A stretch of 64,000 nt of DNA from Lithodes maja (taxonomy: Eukaryota; Arthropoda; Malacostraca; Decapoda; Lithodidae). The notes below the pieces were generated by a model, which ran no database searches, had not been told where the DNA came from, and worked only from the letters and a program-made list of their open reading frames with translations. Below, piece after piece: positions 44,124-55,607 of the stretch (positions are counted from its first letter, which is position 1; each line of letters starts with the position of its first letter). The stretch covers positions 1 through 64,000 of the forward strand of contig JBAKBP010010364.1 in the NCBI GenBank assembly GCA_037953745.1. Direction: 5' to 3'. Made by a program: the position numbers and the translations under genes.

Positions 44124-44427
44124 ATATCTACATCTTTACTTTCGTCATATAGATTTAGAATTTCATGGAACAAGTCTAAAAGGTTTGTTAAGCAGGACAG
44201 TTTTTTGCAAAAACCATGTGGTGTGTCTTTTAGTATATTATTTTCCTCCAAGTGATAAACGAGTCTATTTCTTATTATTATGTCTAGCATTATTTTTGCA
44301 TACTACTGAGGTCAAGCTGATTGGACGATAATTGCTAGGCAAAGATTTGCTACTTTTTTTTAAATTGGTGTTACGTTCGCAAGCTTCCACTCATCAGGTA
44401 TTTCGCCGGTTTCCAAGGGTTTGTTAA

Positions 44428-45064
44428 CCCGGGAACTGCGGGAAGACTCTTAAGAGTTCCCCCGGCGGACTGCGGGAAGACTCTTAAGAGTCAGAGAAAA
44501 AAAAAAATCAACGTTAAACATCGAACAAAAAAAAAAACAAAAACAAATATATATATATATATATATTTATTTATTTTGCCCCTGGGCCATGCAAAATATC
44601 ACTCCTCTACCTCCCCTCCTTCCCCACTTTCCTCCCCTCCTTCAGTTATCACCTATTTTCCCTGTTATTCCCTTATTCTGAGGTATATTTTCGTGCTAAC
44701 ATTAGCGAGTTGCAAGCAGGGCATTGTCATCACTGTTAGCAAGCGAGTGCAAGAGAGAGAGAGAGAGAGTATCGATGATCGACAGTGTCTCTCCAGCCTT
44801 GGGGGAAATTGGCGGGAAAGGAGGTTGCCTCACCCGTACATTATGTAACTCCTGCCCTGTATCGCCGATTTTGACCATCCAAACGCTGTTTTCACTTGTT
44901 TTATTGTTGTAACAGGTTAATACCTTTATAATCAACCTATAATAGGCGCATATGGATAAGTATTAATGCTATTTATAGTAAAATTAATATTTTAGTGATG
45001 GAAACAGCTCAAATACATGCGCACAGGCAGAGGTGTCTAATTACCCCCATGCGCACTTCTGAGG
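44428..45064. mobile_element. piggyBac-type MITE, family A copy 2
   Basis: 637 bp flanked by TTAA (44424-44427, 45065-45068) and homologous end to end with 38068-38692. The left terminal duplication with ACTCTTAAGAGT palindromes is better preserved here. Contains a (TA)n run near 44547-44566. Confidence 0.8.
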
Positions 45065-45545
45065 TTAAAGATCAGCGTCAGGTGTTTGGAGAGCTCGTAT
45101 TTAGCTTCTTTAAGAACTCTAGGAGAAATTGTATCGGGTCCCGGTGATTTGCTTTCAATGAGGTTATCTAAACATCTCAGTACCTCTGCCTCAGTAATGC
45201 TGATATGTCTAAGAACTTCCAAATTGTTTGTCTGTGCTGGCGGTACTGTAAGGATGTCACTTAGGTCTTCTGATGTAAAAACTGATGCAAAGAAGTTGTT
45301 AAAGAGTATTACTCATGTTGGCATATTTGGCATGCTTTGATGAGCAACATGTAACTCCAAAGTGTTTTTACTTTGTTTAATTAACCTTTTGGATTTACGT
45401 CGTAGATCTCTGAAGGCCTGTCTATTTTCATCGTTATCGGAGGTTTGTAATCTCTCATGAGCATTCTTTTTAGCGAGTAGACTTTCAGTTAATTCTCTAT
45501 TCCACCAATTAGGTTTGTTATTATGCGCAGATCTTCTGATTTTTT

Positions 45546-47594
45546 GTTATGGTATGCACTTGCATACTGCGTTCGTTCGTGTAAATTTCTGTGACCATTG
45601 TCTATGCTTGGCTTACACTCCTACACAAATACACAGACACACACACACATTCATACACAAATACCCATACACACACGCGCACATACAAACACTCACACAC
45701 AAACACCCACACTTTAATCTACTAGACAGCATCATCTCAAACATTAAGACTAACATATATTAGCTGATAAGAGACAAATATTTCCATGCAGCGTACGTGC
45801 ACATATTGGTACGTACATGTACATGTACTGCACAATAATACATCACGGTTGCATCTATTATATATTAATTAAGCCTACACTAATTCAGTTAAATATAAGT
45901 CAGCACAACTGTATGTATTTCTTACATGTATATTTTCAGTCTGTAATAATCCGTTGATTATTTTATATAATTATTTTTGTATTATTATGTTATATTGTAT
46001 TATATTGCATGAAGGAGACAAAAGGCAGGTTGCCTGTAAAAGTGTGTCCCCCAAAGCTAAAAGAGTGACAGAGGCAATTCAAGGGGCATTAGGATCAAAA
46101 TGCCTGGACACACAAAGTTTAAAGCAGTGTAAGTCATAGGATGGAGGAATGACTGATTGATGGAGAGAGTTCTACAGTTCACTTGTTGAGTAGAAGAAAA
46201 ACAGAATTTGCCAATTCTTGGGTTGCAGAACTGGACAGAATAGCAGTGGGGCTGTTGAAAGACACGTGCCTCGCACTCGCCACAAGGGAGGGGATATGCA
46301 CTGCGAAAGCTCTGAAGAACACTGATTGTCATAATAGTGATAGAATAGTGAAAGAGATACTACATTGTGGCAAGTATAAAGAGATTGTACTGAACTAGTA
46401 AGAGAAAGTTATTTGATGAAGTGAAATGCTCTGGATTCTACTCGTCCGAGGTGGGTGGTTGTCTATGAAATGACAATACCGTAGATGATTGGATGACGTT
46501 CAGCTGAATTAGAATACACTACAAAGGTATATGACTAACTGCTTGTGTATGGCACCTAGGCAATACGAGGCATAGCAGAAGCAGCTTTCATATAGAGGAA
46601 TCTGGTATTATCTACCCTGAGGCGTTACATTTTTCTTGCATTAAAAGTTTGTCTTCTTTCACACACTGGTTACTTAATTAACTCGGCAGCTATGAGGCAG
46701 TCATCCAGGCTTTACCATGCTTGACCAATCTATCTCTGTGTGGTCCTGACTCAGTTATTCGAGCCCAACTCAGAGTAAAAAAACATACATTTTCTTCAGT
46801 ATAACTATCCAGCTCTCCAAAATTGGAACATTCTATATTTTCTAAGTCACTTAACACTCTCAAAACACTACCAGGACTTAAAAAGTAAATAATTTTTACT
46901 TTCTTCTCATTAATCTTAGGCATACGTGTTAGCTGGGCCGCGGTGGAGGTAGGCGTCAAATCGGAGATAGGCATTCCAGTTTTTTGCTTCCTGTCCATAA
47001 TGGCAGCTAGATAACAACTGATGATGCGTCCTAGTGAGGCGTGGGTGCGATGCAAGCGCCCTCATATCAAAACTAAATCCCCGCTATCTTCGAAATCTCT
47101 ATTTAGAGCACAGGAGTTTAAGAGGCTTACCGAGGTCTGTGATGGAAGTTCTGTGTGGCGCATAAGAGGCCATCCGAAGTGGAAGGTTAAATGTTCAACG
47201 CAACAGATAATAATTGGAAACTTGCTGGTATTTATGTTTCCAAACTTAATTAGGGATCCTTGGCAATCAAAGTGATAATATTTATATATTAATTACTCAT
47301 TTGTTCTAAGTAGTGCAACATAGGCATGCATACCGTGGATTGAACAGTAGATAATAACAAAATAGGCATTGGAGTTACAGCAGTACATAGTTATGAATGT
47401 AACTCTAAACGTGGGAGTTAAAGAAGTGAGCCAGCAGCACGAACCTGAGAGAGTATGACAGATAGGTGAATGGAAAGTAAATTGTGTGAAATGGAATGTA
47501 GATCGGAGGCGAGGGGAAAACACTTTTTAACACGTTTTAGAGAAAGGTTATTTTTGTAGCTGATGAAAAAAAAATGAAGGGATGGAAGAATGAT
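45546..47594. other. No gene seen
   Basis: Diffuse CA-rich simple sequence at 45620-45715, then AT-rich DNA. The frames at 46057-46398 and 46690-47055 show no recognisable domain and no homologous copy in the window. The segment 46010-46400 has a less biased composition and could be an old exon or transposon, but I cannot support either. Confidence 0.4.
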
Positions 47595-47605
47595 TGGGGG
47601 AGTAC

Positions 47606-48093
47606 AAATTATAGGTTTGAGTCCCGGAGGGAAGAAGGAAAACCTAATATTTAATAGTGGTCCCAAAATCATTGACGATATGCCTATTAAGTAATAGCTC
47701 TCTTTCGAACACCCGCGGTCAGCCTGTTTGAAACACCCGCTGCAGGGGAAACAGTGCCAACATCATAAGTGCAACACTCATTCTCTTATGGAATTGTCTT
47801 TATGAGTGGGTACTCACGACGAAAAAACTTTGTAAAAAAATAAAACAAATAATTTAACTTAAGAATTGTTATAATAAAGCTTTCCAACTCGTGGATGTCT
47901 TTTGTGGATTCTATCCGAGACGCTGAAGCAGGCAACGCCATTCCTCCTTCAATGATATATCAAGATTAACCTTAAGGCATCAATGAATGGGATGGGAATG
48001 GATGGGAGGGCCTACCTTGTCAATGATTTCGGAGCCACTACTAAATATTAGGTTTTCCTTCTTCCCTCCGGGACTCAAACCTATAATTTATTA
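47606..48093. repeat. Inverted repeat pair, ~55 bp arms, ~370 bp apart
   Basis: AAATTATAGGTTTGAGTCCC and the following GGAGGGAAGAAGG...AATATTTA segment at 47606-47660 recur inverted at 48034-48093. After each arm comes CATTGACGATATGCCT in the same, not inverted, orientation. No coding content between them. Confidence 0.75.
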
Positions 48094-48202
48094 GTGGCCC
48101 CTCCATCATTGACGATATGCCTGATATCTCAAGACTGGAGGGGGACATTCGTGACAATATTTAACCCACTAACAAATTACCATAGGTAGAGAAAAAGAAT
48201 GG

Positions 48203-48589
48203 GAACGGGTGGATGGGACTCGTTAGCCTTGGTCGGCAACCCATCTAGGGGAGATAACCTTATAAAAATCCGGGTGGATGGGACTCGTCAGCCTTGGTCG
48301 GCAACCTGTCTAGGGGAGTAAACCGTATACAAATCAGTACTGCTATCTTAGGGTGAAGCAGGTTAGTGGATGGATTAGCCGCACACCGCTGTAGAAAAAT
48401 AGTGCTAACAAATACATAAAATGCCTCGGAGTCAGACGGACCCTAAATTGAGTGGTTAATCCTGTAAGTCCTTCAGTAAACTGGCATGGGTTGTCCCTCT
48501 TACAGGGGATAGGTTCACTTGGGGGCATTTTGTGTATGGCCACCCCCATTAAGGGGAGTAAGGCGTCTGGCAATAGATAGATAGATAGA
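48203..48589 (+). mobile_element. SINE-like unit with RTE-derived tail
   Basis: The head is a direct duplication (48203-48265, 48271-48335) of a GGGTGGATGGGACTCGTC... segment. The body is unrelated to RTE. The last ~50 bases (48538-48589, GGCCACCCC...GGCGTCTGGCAATAGATAG) match the extreme 3' end of the RTE copies, with the same (GATA)n tail. Shared tails are how SINEs recruit LINE machinery. No tRNA-like boxes are recognised in the head. Confidence 0.65.
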
Positions 48590-48935
48590 GAAAAAGAACC
48601 ATATAACAATCTTAAATTTATTGTATACAAACAATACTTTTGGTAAAAATGGAAAGAAAGCAGATTGCGTGCTTCAAAGAAGTCTGCTTATAAAGAACCT
48701 TGCAGGTACAGTAGCTCAACTAAATTTTGCGACAAAATATTAGGTACGTGGCACCTGTCTAGTTTGCGCTCCCGTCCCAAGCCTGTGTCTAGCAGAGGCC
48801 CGTGGTGTCTAGGCAGGCGCCGCCACCACCTGAGCTACCACAACCAGGACACACGTAGAGACACAGTACTCGTACACGCTGGGCGCTACATATGACAATA
48901 TTGCTATCATTATTTGTATGTATCATAATAGAAGG

Positions 48936-48993
<58 letters not shown>

Positions 48994-49232
48994 TAAATAC
49001 AAATATATTTACGAGCGACAAACTACTTTCTATATCCATTTCTATACATAACTTAAAATGAATACAATGAGTTGCATAGATTGTATTATAATATTATAAT
49101 CAATGATATGCTTGTTAGTGATTGTTCTAATCAGAACCCCTATTAAACACTATACTTGGTGTTGGTGTAGAAAGTATTCGAGAAACGGGTAGTCAATTTC
49201 TACGTATATCTCCTGATCTACTCATATTTATG

Positions 49233-49288
<56 letters not shown>

Positions 49289-50330
49289 AGTTATAAGATG
49301 TTATGCGGTCAGGATTAGCGCCAAATTCGCTGGCACCGGATATATATTGTATAAGTTATCCTAAACGTTTATATGTATTCGATGTTACTAACAAAAATTG
49401 TAATTTTATAAAGCTAAATGACTGAGAGACTTAATTTGTCTGGACGTCAATAGCATCTGAGTTGAAGCCAATGATCTTGGGGGCTAATAAGTGATTGAGG
49501 TTTCCGAATGTTTGTGTGCGAACTGCTGTATGGATTCTTCCCCTGCCTCCTCTTTTTTTTTCCCTCCTTTCATGTGTTTCTTGTTGATAGTCCCTACCCC
49601 TTTTGGGAATAAGGGCTGGCTACTGACTAAATTACAAACGTCAAATTAAGAGGAGTATGCTGCTGTCACATTTGTTAAATGCTTAATCATCAATCTTGTA
49701 ATGGAATTTAACCGTGTTGGCTACGAGTGTCTCGCTATCTACTAACCTTTCTTTTTCCCAAGCATACGAATCGATAAAATAAGACAACAAAATACCTTCA
49801 AAGATATTGACATGTCAGTAAAGTTTTCGATAAATATCCACATGAAAGATTGCTGATTAAAGAAGCAGCTCTTGGAATAGGGCGAACTATATTACGTGAA
49901 TTAGACCATGGCTAATTAGTAGGAAACAAAATTTTTACATTAGCCTAACAGTAGCCTATGCAATCATACTGGGTGTAGTGACGGTTGGGATCTTGCACGA
50001 TGGTCAATTTTAGTTCCTCAATTGTTCATCTTTTACATTAACGACCTAGCTTGACTTAGGCCTAACTAAAAAGATTGGTAATTTTTCTAATGACACTAAA
50101 AATAGGTTGAATTGTTGATCTTGATAACAATTCATGTTCTCCAAAAATAATTTGATACACTACCCGAATGGTCAATACATGCAGTGTACTGAGTTTAGTT
50201 AACATTGGGAAATCGACAAAACATTCAGGATATAAATTTAATAATATTTACTTCGTCAATAATTACGCACCATATATCTCCGTATAAGGAGATTCAATAG
50301 TTCAATGCATTATTGTGATGTCCGATTTCA
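48590..50330. other. No gene seen; microsatellites
   Basis: Non-coding, AT-rich. It includes a (TC)n run at about 48938-48989 and a (TA)n followed by poly(T) at about 49235-49290. Nothing else can be assigned. Confidence 0.5.
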
Positions 50331-53106
50331 TTACCCATCTCCCTTACTCAATGGGTCTGTGGGTTCAAGGATTGTGTGGGTGAGAATGAAAGTAGGAATA
50401 CAAACGTGGGTGATTGTATGCGTGTATGCCCCGACAGAGGATATACTTGAAAGAAAGAAAGAGGAGTTCTGGATGAATGTGGAGGCGTGCCTGGAGAAGT
50501 TTGACAAGAACGAAAGAATATTTCTGATTGGGGATATGAATGGTAAGGTGGGTGATAGGAAAGTTGAGGGAGTGGTGGGAGGGTGGGGGGTACCATCAGA
50601 GGTGAATGGGAATGGTAGTGCACTTGTGGACGTATGTGTGGGGAGGAGGCTGTGGATAGCCAACACCTTCTTCCGACACAGAATGATCCACAGGTACACG
50701 TGGAAACGGATGTTGACAATGAAGGATAAGACAGTGGTGGAACGAAAGTCATTGATTGATTATGTATGTGTGGATGAACGAATGAAGAAATCTGTGATGG
50801 ATGCTAGGGTGTATAGGGGTATTGGAGGGGGTCTGTCTGATCATTATGTAGTGGTAGCTAAGGTTAGGATACAAAAGAAGTGGGTGAGGAAAGCGGGAGG
50901 GAGGCGAGAGGAGGGTGGAATGGTGAGGAGGGTGGAGAGGTTGCAGGAGGAGGAAGTCAGGGAGGAGTACAGGAGAGCAGTGGAAAGACGACTAGGTGGG
51001 TTCGACCTGGAAGTTATGGAGGAAGTGGAGGAGATGAGCAAGGTGTTTAAGGATGAGATCTGTGCAGCATGTGAGGAGGTGTGTGGAGTGAGGAGAAGAG
51101 GGAGGGGAGTGAAAGGTACAGCATGGTGGACAGAAGAGGTAAGAATAGCTGTGGAAGAAAAGAAGAGAGCATATAGAGAGTGGTTGGGTAGTAGAGGGAA
51201 TGAAGATTCCGAGAGACAGAAACGAGCGAGGTACGTGGAGAGTAAGAGGGTGGTGAAGAGAGTAGTGAAGGAAAGTAAGAGAAGAGTAGATGAGGAATTT
51301 GGAAGGAATCTGAGTGTAAAATGGAGGGAGAGTAAGAAACTGTTCTGGAAAGAAGTCAAGAAAGTTAGGGAAGGTAGCAAGGGAAACAGTAAGGGTGTGA
51401 AAGATAAGAATGGGAGAATGCTAGCCGAGAAGCAAGAGAGAGTCGAAAGATGGAGGGAGTACTTCAGTGAGTTGCTAAATGAAAGGAATGAAGAGCCAGC
51501 AAACATAGCTGGATATGGTATGGGAGGGAGAAGAAGAGAAGTAGTGGAGGAGGAGGTGGGGATCAGGAGGTCAGAAGTGTGGGAAGCCATGAAAAGAGTG
51601 AAGTTGGGGAAAGCACCAGGAACAGATGGAGTGTGTGGGGAAATGTTGAGGTATGGTGGTGAGATAGTGATAGAATGGGTATGGAAAATGTGCAAACTAG
51701 CATGGGAGAAGGGGAGTGCACCCGATGACTGGAAGACTGGCATAATAGTCCCCCTATATAAGGGCAAAGGGGAAAGAGGAGTGTGTGGTAACCACCGAGG
51801 AATATGTCTTCTAAGCGTAGTAGTGAAGGTATACAGTAGGGTAGTGATTGAGAGAGTGAGAGTGAGAACGGAGAAATGGATAGGCGACGAGCAGGGAGGC
51901 TTTAGGAAGGGAAGAGGATGTGTAGATCAGATTTTTACCCTGAATTGTGTTGTGGAGAAGTATCTGGAGAAGAAACAAAAGGTGTATGTTGCCTTTATGG
52001 ACTTGGAGAAGGCCTATGACAGAGTGGATAGAGAAGGTTTGTGGAAAGTACTTAGAATATACGGAGTAGAGGGCAAGTTGCTGAAAGCAGTGAAGAGCAT
52101 GTATGAGGGTGCAAAGGCGGCAGTACGTGTGGAGAGTGAGCAGAGCGAGTTCTTTGACCTGAATGTTGGTTTGAAACAGGGGTGTGTGATGTCCCCGTGG
52201 TTGTTTACTGTATATATGGATGGAGTTATGAAAGAAATACTATCAAGAGCAGTGGATGTTGGTGTATCGCTGAAAAGGGAGGGAATTGAGTGGAAGCTAC
52301 CTATACTGCTGTTTGCGGATGATACAGTTCTGATGAGTGATAATGAATGGGAGTTGCAGGGTCTGGTAAATGAGTTTGGAACAGTGTGCGAAAAACGGAA
52401 TTTGAAGGTAAATACGGGGAAGAGCAAGGTTATGGTCTTCGAAAGGGGTGAAGTCACAGAGTGTGAGGTGAAGCTGAACGGTCAGGCTATGGAGATCGTC
52501 AACTCTTTTAAGTATCTGGGCAGTGTGTTGAGTAAAGATGGGACTATGGATGAAGAGGTGCGAGAGAGGGTACAACAGGGGAAGAGGGTTGTAGGAACGC
52601 TAAAAGCAGTAACAAGAAATAGGGTGGTCAGTATGGAAGTGAAGAAGTCCTTGCATGACAGTGTGGTAATCCCGACACTGACTTACGGAAGCGAAGCATG
52701 GACGTTGGTTGAGAGACTCAGACCAAGAGTGAGAGCAGTGGAAATGAATTACTTAAGGAGTGCGTGCGGAATTACATGGAGGGATAGACAGACTAATGAG
52801 GAAGTAAGAATGAGGTGTGGTGTGGAGGTAGATGTGCTGGAAAGTGTGAAAAGGAACAACTTGAGATGGTTCGGCCATATGGAACGTATGGAAAGCGAGA
52901 GAATGACTAAGAGGGTGTACGAGAGCGAGGTGGAGGGACAGAGGGGGAGAGGTAGACCGAATATGAGGTGGAAGGATGGAGTGAGGAACTACATGAATGA
53001 AGGCGGTGCTGGTTGGGGGGAGGGGCGTCGACTGACTGGGGACAGAGGTGCACGGGGGCGGTTCGTTCGTGGCCACCCCTTCGGGGATCACGGCGTCAGG
53101 CAATAG
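50305..53106 (+). CDS. RTE-type LINE polyprotein, 5'-truncated but open
   Basis: 933 codons. True element sequence begins near 50331 and the ATG at 50305 is fortuitous. Residues ~25-190 are the C-terminal two thirds of the apurinic-type endonuclease: CVYAPTED, GDMNGKVGD, KSLIDYVCVDE and LSDHYVV, with the first catalytic residues lost by truncation. A Lys/Arg-rich linker follows, then the RT: GKAPGTDGVCGEML, AFMDLEKAYDRVDR (~residue 565), LKQGCVMSPWLF and LLFADDTVLMSDN (FADD at ~670). The C-terminus has YGSEAWTL and LRWFGHMERM, ending GDHGVRQ. The (GATA)n tail at 53104-53126 follows the stop directly. The catalytic RT is complete, but the endonuclease is not. Confidence 0.85.
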   Translation: MHYCDVRFHYPSPLLNGSVGSRIVWVRMKVGIQTWVIVCVYAPTEDILERKKEEFWMNVEACLEKFDKNERIFLIGDMNGKVGDRKVEGVVGGWGVPSEVNGNGSALVDVCVGRRLWIANTFFRHRMIHRYTWKRMLTMKDKTVVERKSLIDYVCVDERMKKSVMDARVYRGIGGGLSDHYVVVAKVRIQKKWVRKAGGRREEGGMVRRVERLQEEEVREEYRRAVERRLGGFDLEVMEEVEEMSKVFKDEICAACEEVCGVRRRGRGVKGTAWWTEEVRIAVEEKKRAYREWLGSRGNEDSERQKRARYVESKRVVKRVVKESKRRVDEEFGRNLSVKWRESKKLFWKEVKKVREGSKGNSKGVKDKNGRMLAEKQERVERWREYFSELLNERNEEPANIAGYGMGGRRREVVEEEVGIRRSEVWEAMKRVKLGKAPGTDGVCGEMLRYGGEIVIEWVWKMCKLAWEKGSAPDDWKTGIIVPLYKGKGERGVCGNHRGICLLSVVVKVYSRVVIERVRVRTEKWIGDEQGGFRKGRGCVDQIFTLNCVVEKYLEKKQKVYVAFMDLEKAYDRVDREGLWKVLRIYGVEGKLLKAVKSMYEGAKAAVRVESEQSEFFDLNVGLKQGCVMSPWLFTVYMDGVMKEILSRAVDVGVSLKREGIEWKLPILLFADDTVLMSDNEWELQGLVNEFGTVCEKRNLKVNTGKSKVMVFERGEVTECEVKLNGQAMEIVNSFKYLGSVLSKDGTMDEEVRERVQQGKRVVGTLKAVTRNRVVSMEVKKSLHDSVVIPTLTYGSEAWTLVERLRPRVRAVEMNYLRSACGITWRDRQTNEEVRMRCGVEVDVLESVKRNNLRWFGHMERMESERMTKRVYESEVEGQRGRGRPNMRWKDGVRNYMNEGGAGWGEGRRLTGDRGARGRFVRGHPFGDHGVRQ

Positions 53107-53126
53107 ATAGATAGATAGATAGATTA

Positions 53127-53996
53127 AATCATATGAAGTTTAGATTACAGTTTTAATGTGTACTAGGGCAAGTGTAATGTTTACCACGGCGCCTTCCTGC
53201 CTTCTATAAGGTCCTATCAATAGATGACTTAATCAATTTGTGAAGATTTCATAGGAATTACAGAGGTAAAAATTAACCAATGAAAACTAACCTAATAAAA
53301 CCATTTATAAACAACCAAAGAAAGAAGTACATCACCATACTGAAATAGCATTGATGAGAACTGGAGAAACATTGAGAACTAGTACTTTTCTTATCCAATA
53401 TACAGTAGTAGTTGGTTATTACTTGTGCAATATATTAATGTCTATTTACTAAAAGTATATTTGCTTATCTTAGATATGTTGTTAAACAAAATTACAATCT
53501 CATGAGAAAATCAGTATTGCTGAGGCCCAGTATGTCTATTTAAACAACAGTGTATGAATAACGGAACATATATTATAATTCCGGATAAAGAAAACATAAA
53601 CGTATATATTATATCTTTATTTATGATTTATGTGCACAAAATATTTAGGAATATATTGCACATGCAACCAATATTTGCTTGGATACGCTTATCATTAGCA
53701 ATATTTAATACATAAATTATGTGCATCCCTAAAAAGGTATACAACATTTCTGAACCATACACCATATACTGAAAAAAATCAGTAGACAGAAACACAACTG
53801 CAACAAGACAAAATACAATATTTTTGTTTACCAAAATGTACTTATGCATTGACATTCTTGCATTAATTTACTAATAGCTTGACAAAGTAATGTGAGGCAT
53901 ATTGAAACCTCAATACAATGTTGAAAATACTATAATAGGAGTTTCATATATATAATTATATATATATATTGTATATATATACAGTACATACATACA

Positions 53997-54032
<36 letters not shown>

Positions 54033-54087
54033 GGAGGTTAAATCACAAATATGTATGATCAAATTATGTAGTAAAACTTGCTACATA
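53127..54087. other. No gene seen; (TA)n
   Basis: AT-rich DNA without a credible frame. TA-rich simple sequence lies at 53947-54030. Confidence 0.5.
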
Positions 54088-54090
54088 CTT

Positions 54091-54303
54091 GCTGAGGGGC
54101 ACAGGGCCTTGGGTGAGGCTTTGGTTTCCCAGGCATTTTCGCGCCCTCCTCAGCTCTCTGCCTTGGGTGGCTTTGGTCACCTGGGGTTTGTTAGTGGTGG
54201 GCGGGGAGGGTTTTGTGGGGCCGCTCGGTTGTGGCCTTGGCCTTGCTCGAGACATTGGGGCTGTTCGGCCAGACAGCCTGGGGAACAGCAACAACAACAA
54301 TAA
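54091..54303 (+). mobile_element. SINE-like unit sharing the I-like LINE tail, copy 2
   Basis: About 80 percent identical by eye to 33153-33363 over its length, from GCTGAGGGGCACAGGGCC to GGGGCTGTTCGGCCAGACAG, then a GGGAACAGC(AAC)n tail. The 3' limit is at the AATAATGG after the AAC run. Confidence 0.6.
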
Positions 54304-54454
54304 TGGCTCACTAAATGTGGCAAGTATCTAAAGCGCTTACCCCATTGTTGTATTCACTACTCCGAACAACAAGTTACATTAGTAGGGTGAGGGTTGGTCC
54401 TATTCAGAGTGAGGTTTGGCATTCCTTACCTAACCTTAGCCGTTTCTATCTGTC

Positions 54455-54700
54455 TCTTTTCCGCAACTACTTTTCCTTCTGGGTGCTGGCGAGATCGCCC
54501 GATTGGGAGGCACTGCAAAGTGGGCTGCAGACGGTGGGGGTAATAGCCCAGGGCTGCAAGCCCGTGGGCTGATGATCCCCTCCCCCAATGCCCTCTCCTT
54601 GGCCCCTTTGGGAGCCCGAACATCTGGATAGCTTTGGTCTAAAAGATTTGGGGCTGCTCGGCCAAACTATCTGGGGAACTACAGCAACAACAACAACAAG
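54455..54700 (+). mobile_element. Third unit ending in the I-like LINE tail
   Basis: The 3' end TTTGGGGCTGCTCGGCCAAA...GGGGAACTAC(AGC/AAC)n matches the tails at 33363 and 54303. The body differs (GCCCGATTGGGAGGCACTGC..., CCCAGGGCTGCAAGCCCGTG), so it is either another SINE family or a different part of the LINE 3' UTR. Confidence 0.5.
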
Positions 54701-54840
54701 TTGCATTATTTCATTGTGCCAGTTGTTATACAACAGTTTTTCTCCAGGCTGGTCAGTATGGGGACTCTTCATGACCAGTCCCAAACCCTTGGTTGCAGTA
54801 CTAATTATATAATATACATAGTTATAGTTATATAGTTATA

Positions 54841-54962
54841 TCAGTATGGAAGTGAAGAAGTCCTTGCATGACAGTGTGGTAATCCCGACACTACCTTCCG
54901 GAAGCGAAGCATGGACGTTCAGAAAGAGACTCAGACCAAGAGTGAGAGCGGGTGGAAATGAG
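54841..54962 (+). pseudogene. Short RTE fragment
   Basis: About 120 bp matching the SMEVKKSLHDSVVIPTLTYG to RVRAVEMN segment of the RTE copies, with small changes. It ends at the MITE that begins at 54966. Confidence 0.8.
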
Positions 54963-54965
54963 TTA

Positions 54966-55607
54966 AGGGTACTTCACACAGTCAGGAATGCAAGCTAGAA
55001 TCACTAGGAGTAGCTGAAAATTCGGATTCCTGGGCCTATTCACGGTGAAAATCGATACTCCTAGTGACTCTAGCGATATCCTAGTGATTCCTGTTAGACT
55101 CCCATTGACTCCAAACCAGTCCCGGTCGATTGGCCCTGTCTGACAAAATGTTCACCGTGTTTAAGGTTCACGCCGCGAATCGGACCACTCCCAGTGATTC
55201 CCAGTGATCCCCAGTGATTGCCCAGTGACTCCCAGTGAGTCCTGGTGATTCTGGTGAGAACTGAAACTGAAACCAAAAGCTGTCCGCGAATCAGATACGA
55301 AACACCGAGAATCACCAGGACTCACTGGGAGTCACTGGGGAATCACTGGGGATCACTGGGAATCAACTGGGAGTCACTGGGAATGGTCCGATTCGTGGCT
55401 AGAACTTTAAACACGGTGAACATTTTGTCGGACAGGGCCAATCGTCCGCGAGTGGTTTGGAGTCACTGGAAGTCTAACAGGAATCACTAGGATATCGCTA
55501 GAGTCACTAGGAGTCATCGAATTTTCACCGCGAATAGGCCCAGGAATCCGAATTTTCAGCTACTCCTAGTGATTCTAGCTCGCATTCCTGACTGTGTGAA
55601 GTACCCT
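54966..55607. mobile_element. Foldback MITE, PIF/Harbinger-like
   Basis: 642 bp with a TTA target duplication (54963-54965, 55608-55610). Its inverted ends AGGGTACTTCACACAGTCAG continue inward for most of the element, so nearly the whole sequence can form one hairpin. The centre holds tandem CCCAGTGAYTC repeats. TWA duplication favours PIF/Harbinger, but termini alone do not prove it. No coding capacity. Confidence 0.7.

Larger units (their letters stand above)
37801..45545 (-). pseudogene. CR1-like LINE (minus) broken by four insertions
   Basis: Pieces read in order down the minus strand are: pre-RT and fingers 45068-45545 (SPGPDTISPRVLKEAKYEL), 44124-44427 (HLEENNILKDTPHGF), 43225-43980 (PQGSVLGPVLFLIYI, SKFADDTTIV, DKFKVLHIRYRNEK and DKLERVQHRVTKMIP), 38696-38768 (LNLYPL, RLRGDLIQVFKII) and 37801-38064 (NCNQYFTIDRSNY, VVNLWNGIPRDVIDC). 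It matches the plus-strand copy at 61624-62889 throughout. Inserts are MITEs at 38068-38692 and 44428-45064, piggyBac at 38769-43221 and a SINE at 43981-44123. Frameshifts and stops also break it between inserts. Confidence 0.85.

Noticed and set aside
46690..47055. 121-codon minus-strand ORF
   Set aside because: Mixed composition but no recognisable domain, no splice context and no second copy; left as unassigned sequence.
50844..51767. 307-codon frame on the minus strand
   Set aside because: It is the antisense shadow of the RTE coding region, Ser/Leu-rich, and recurs wherever RTE lies.
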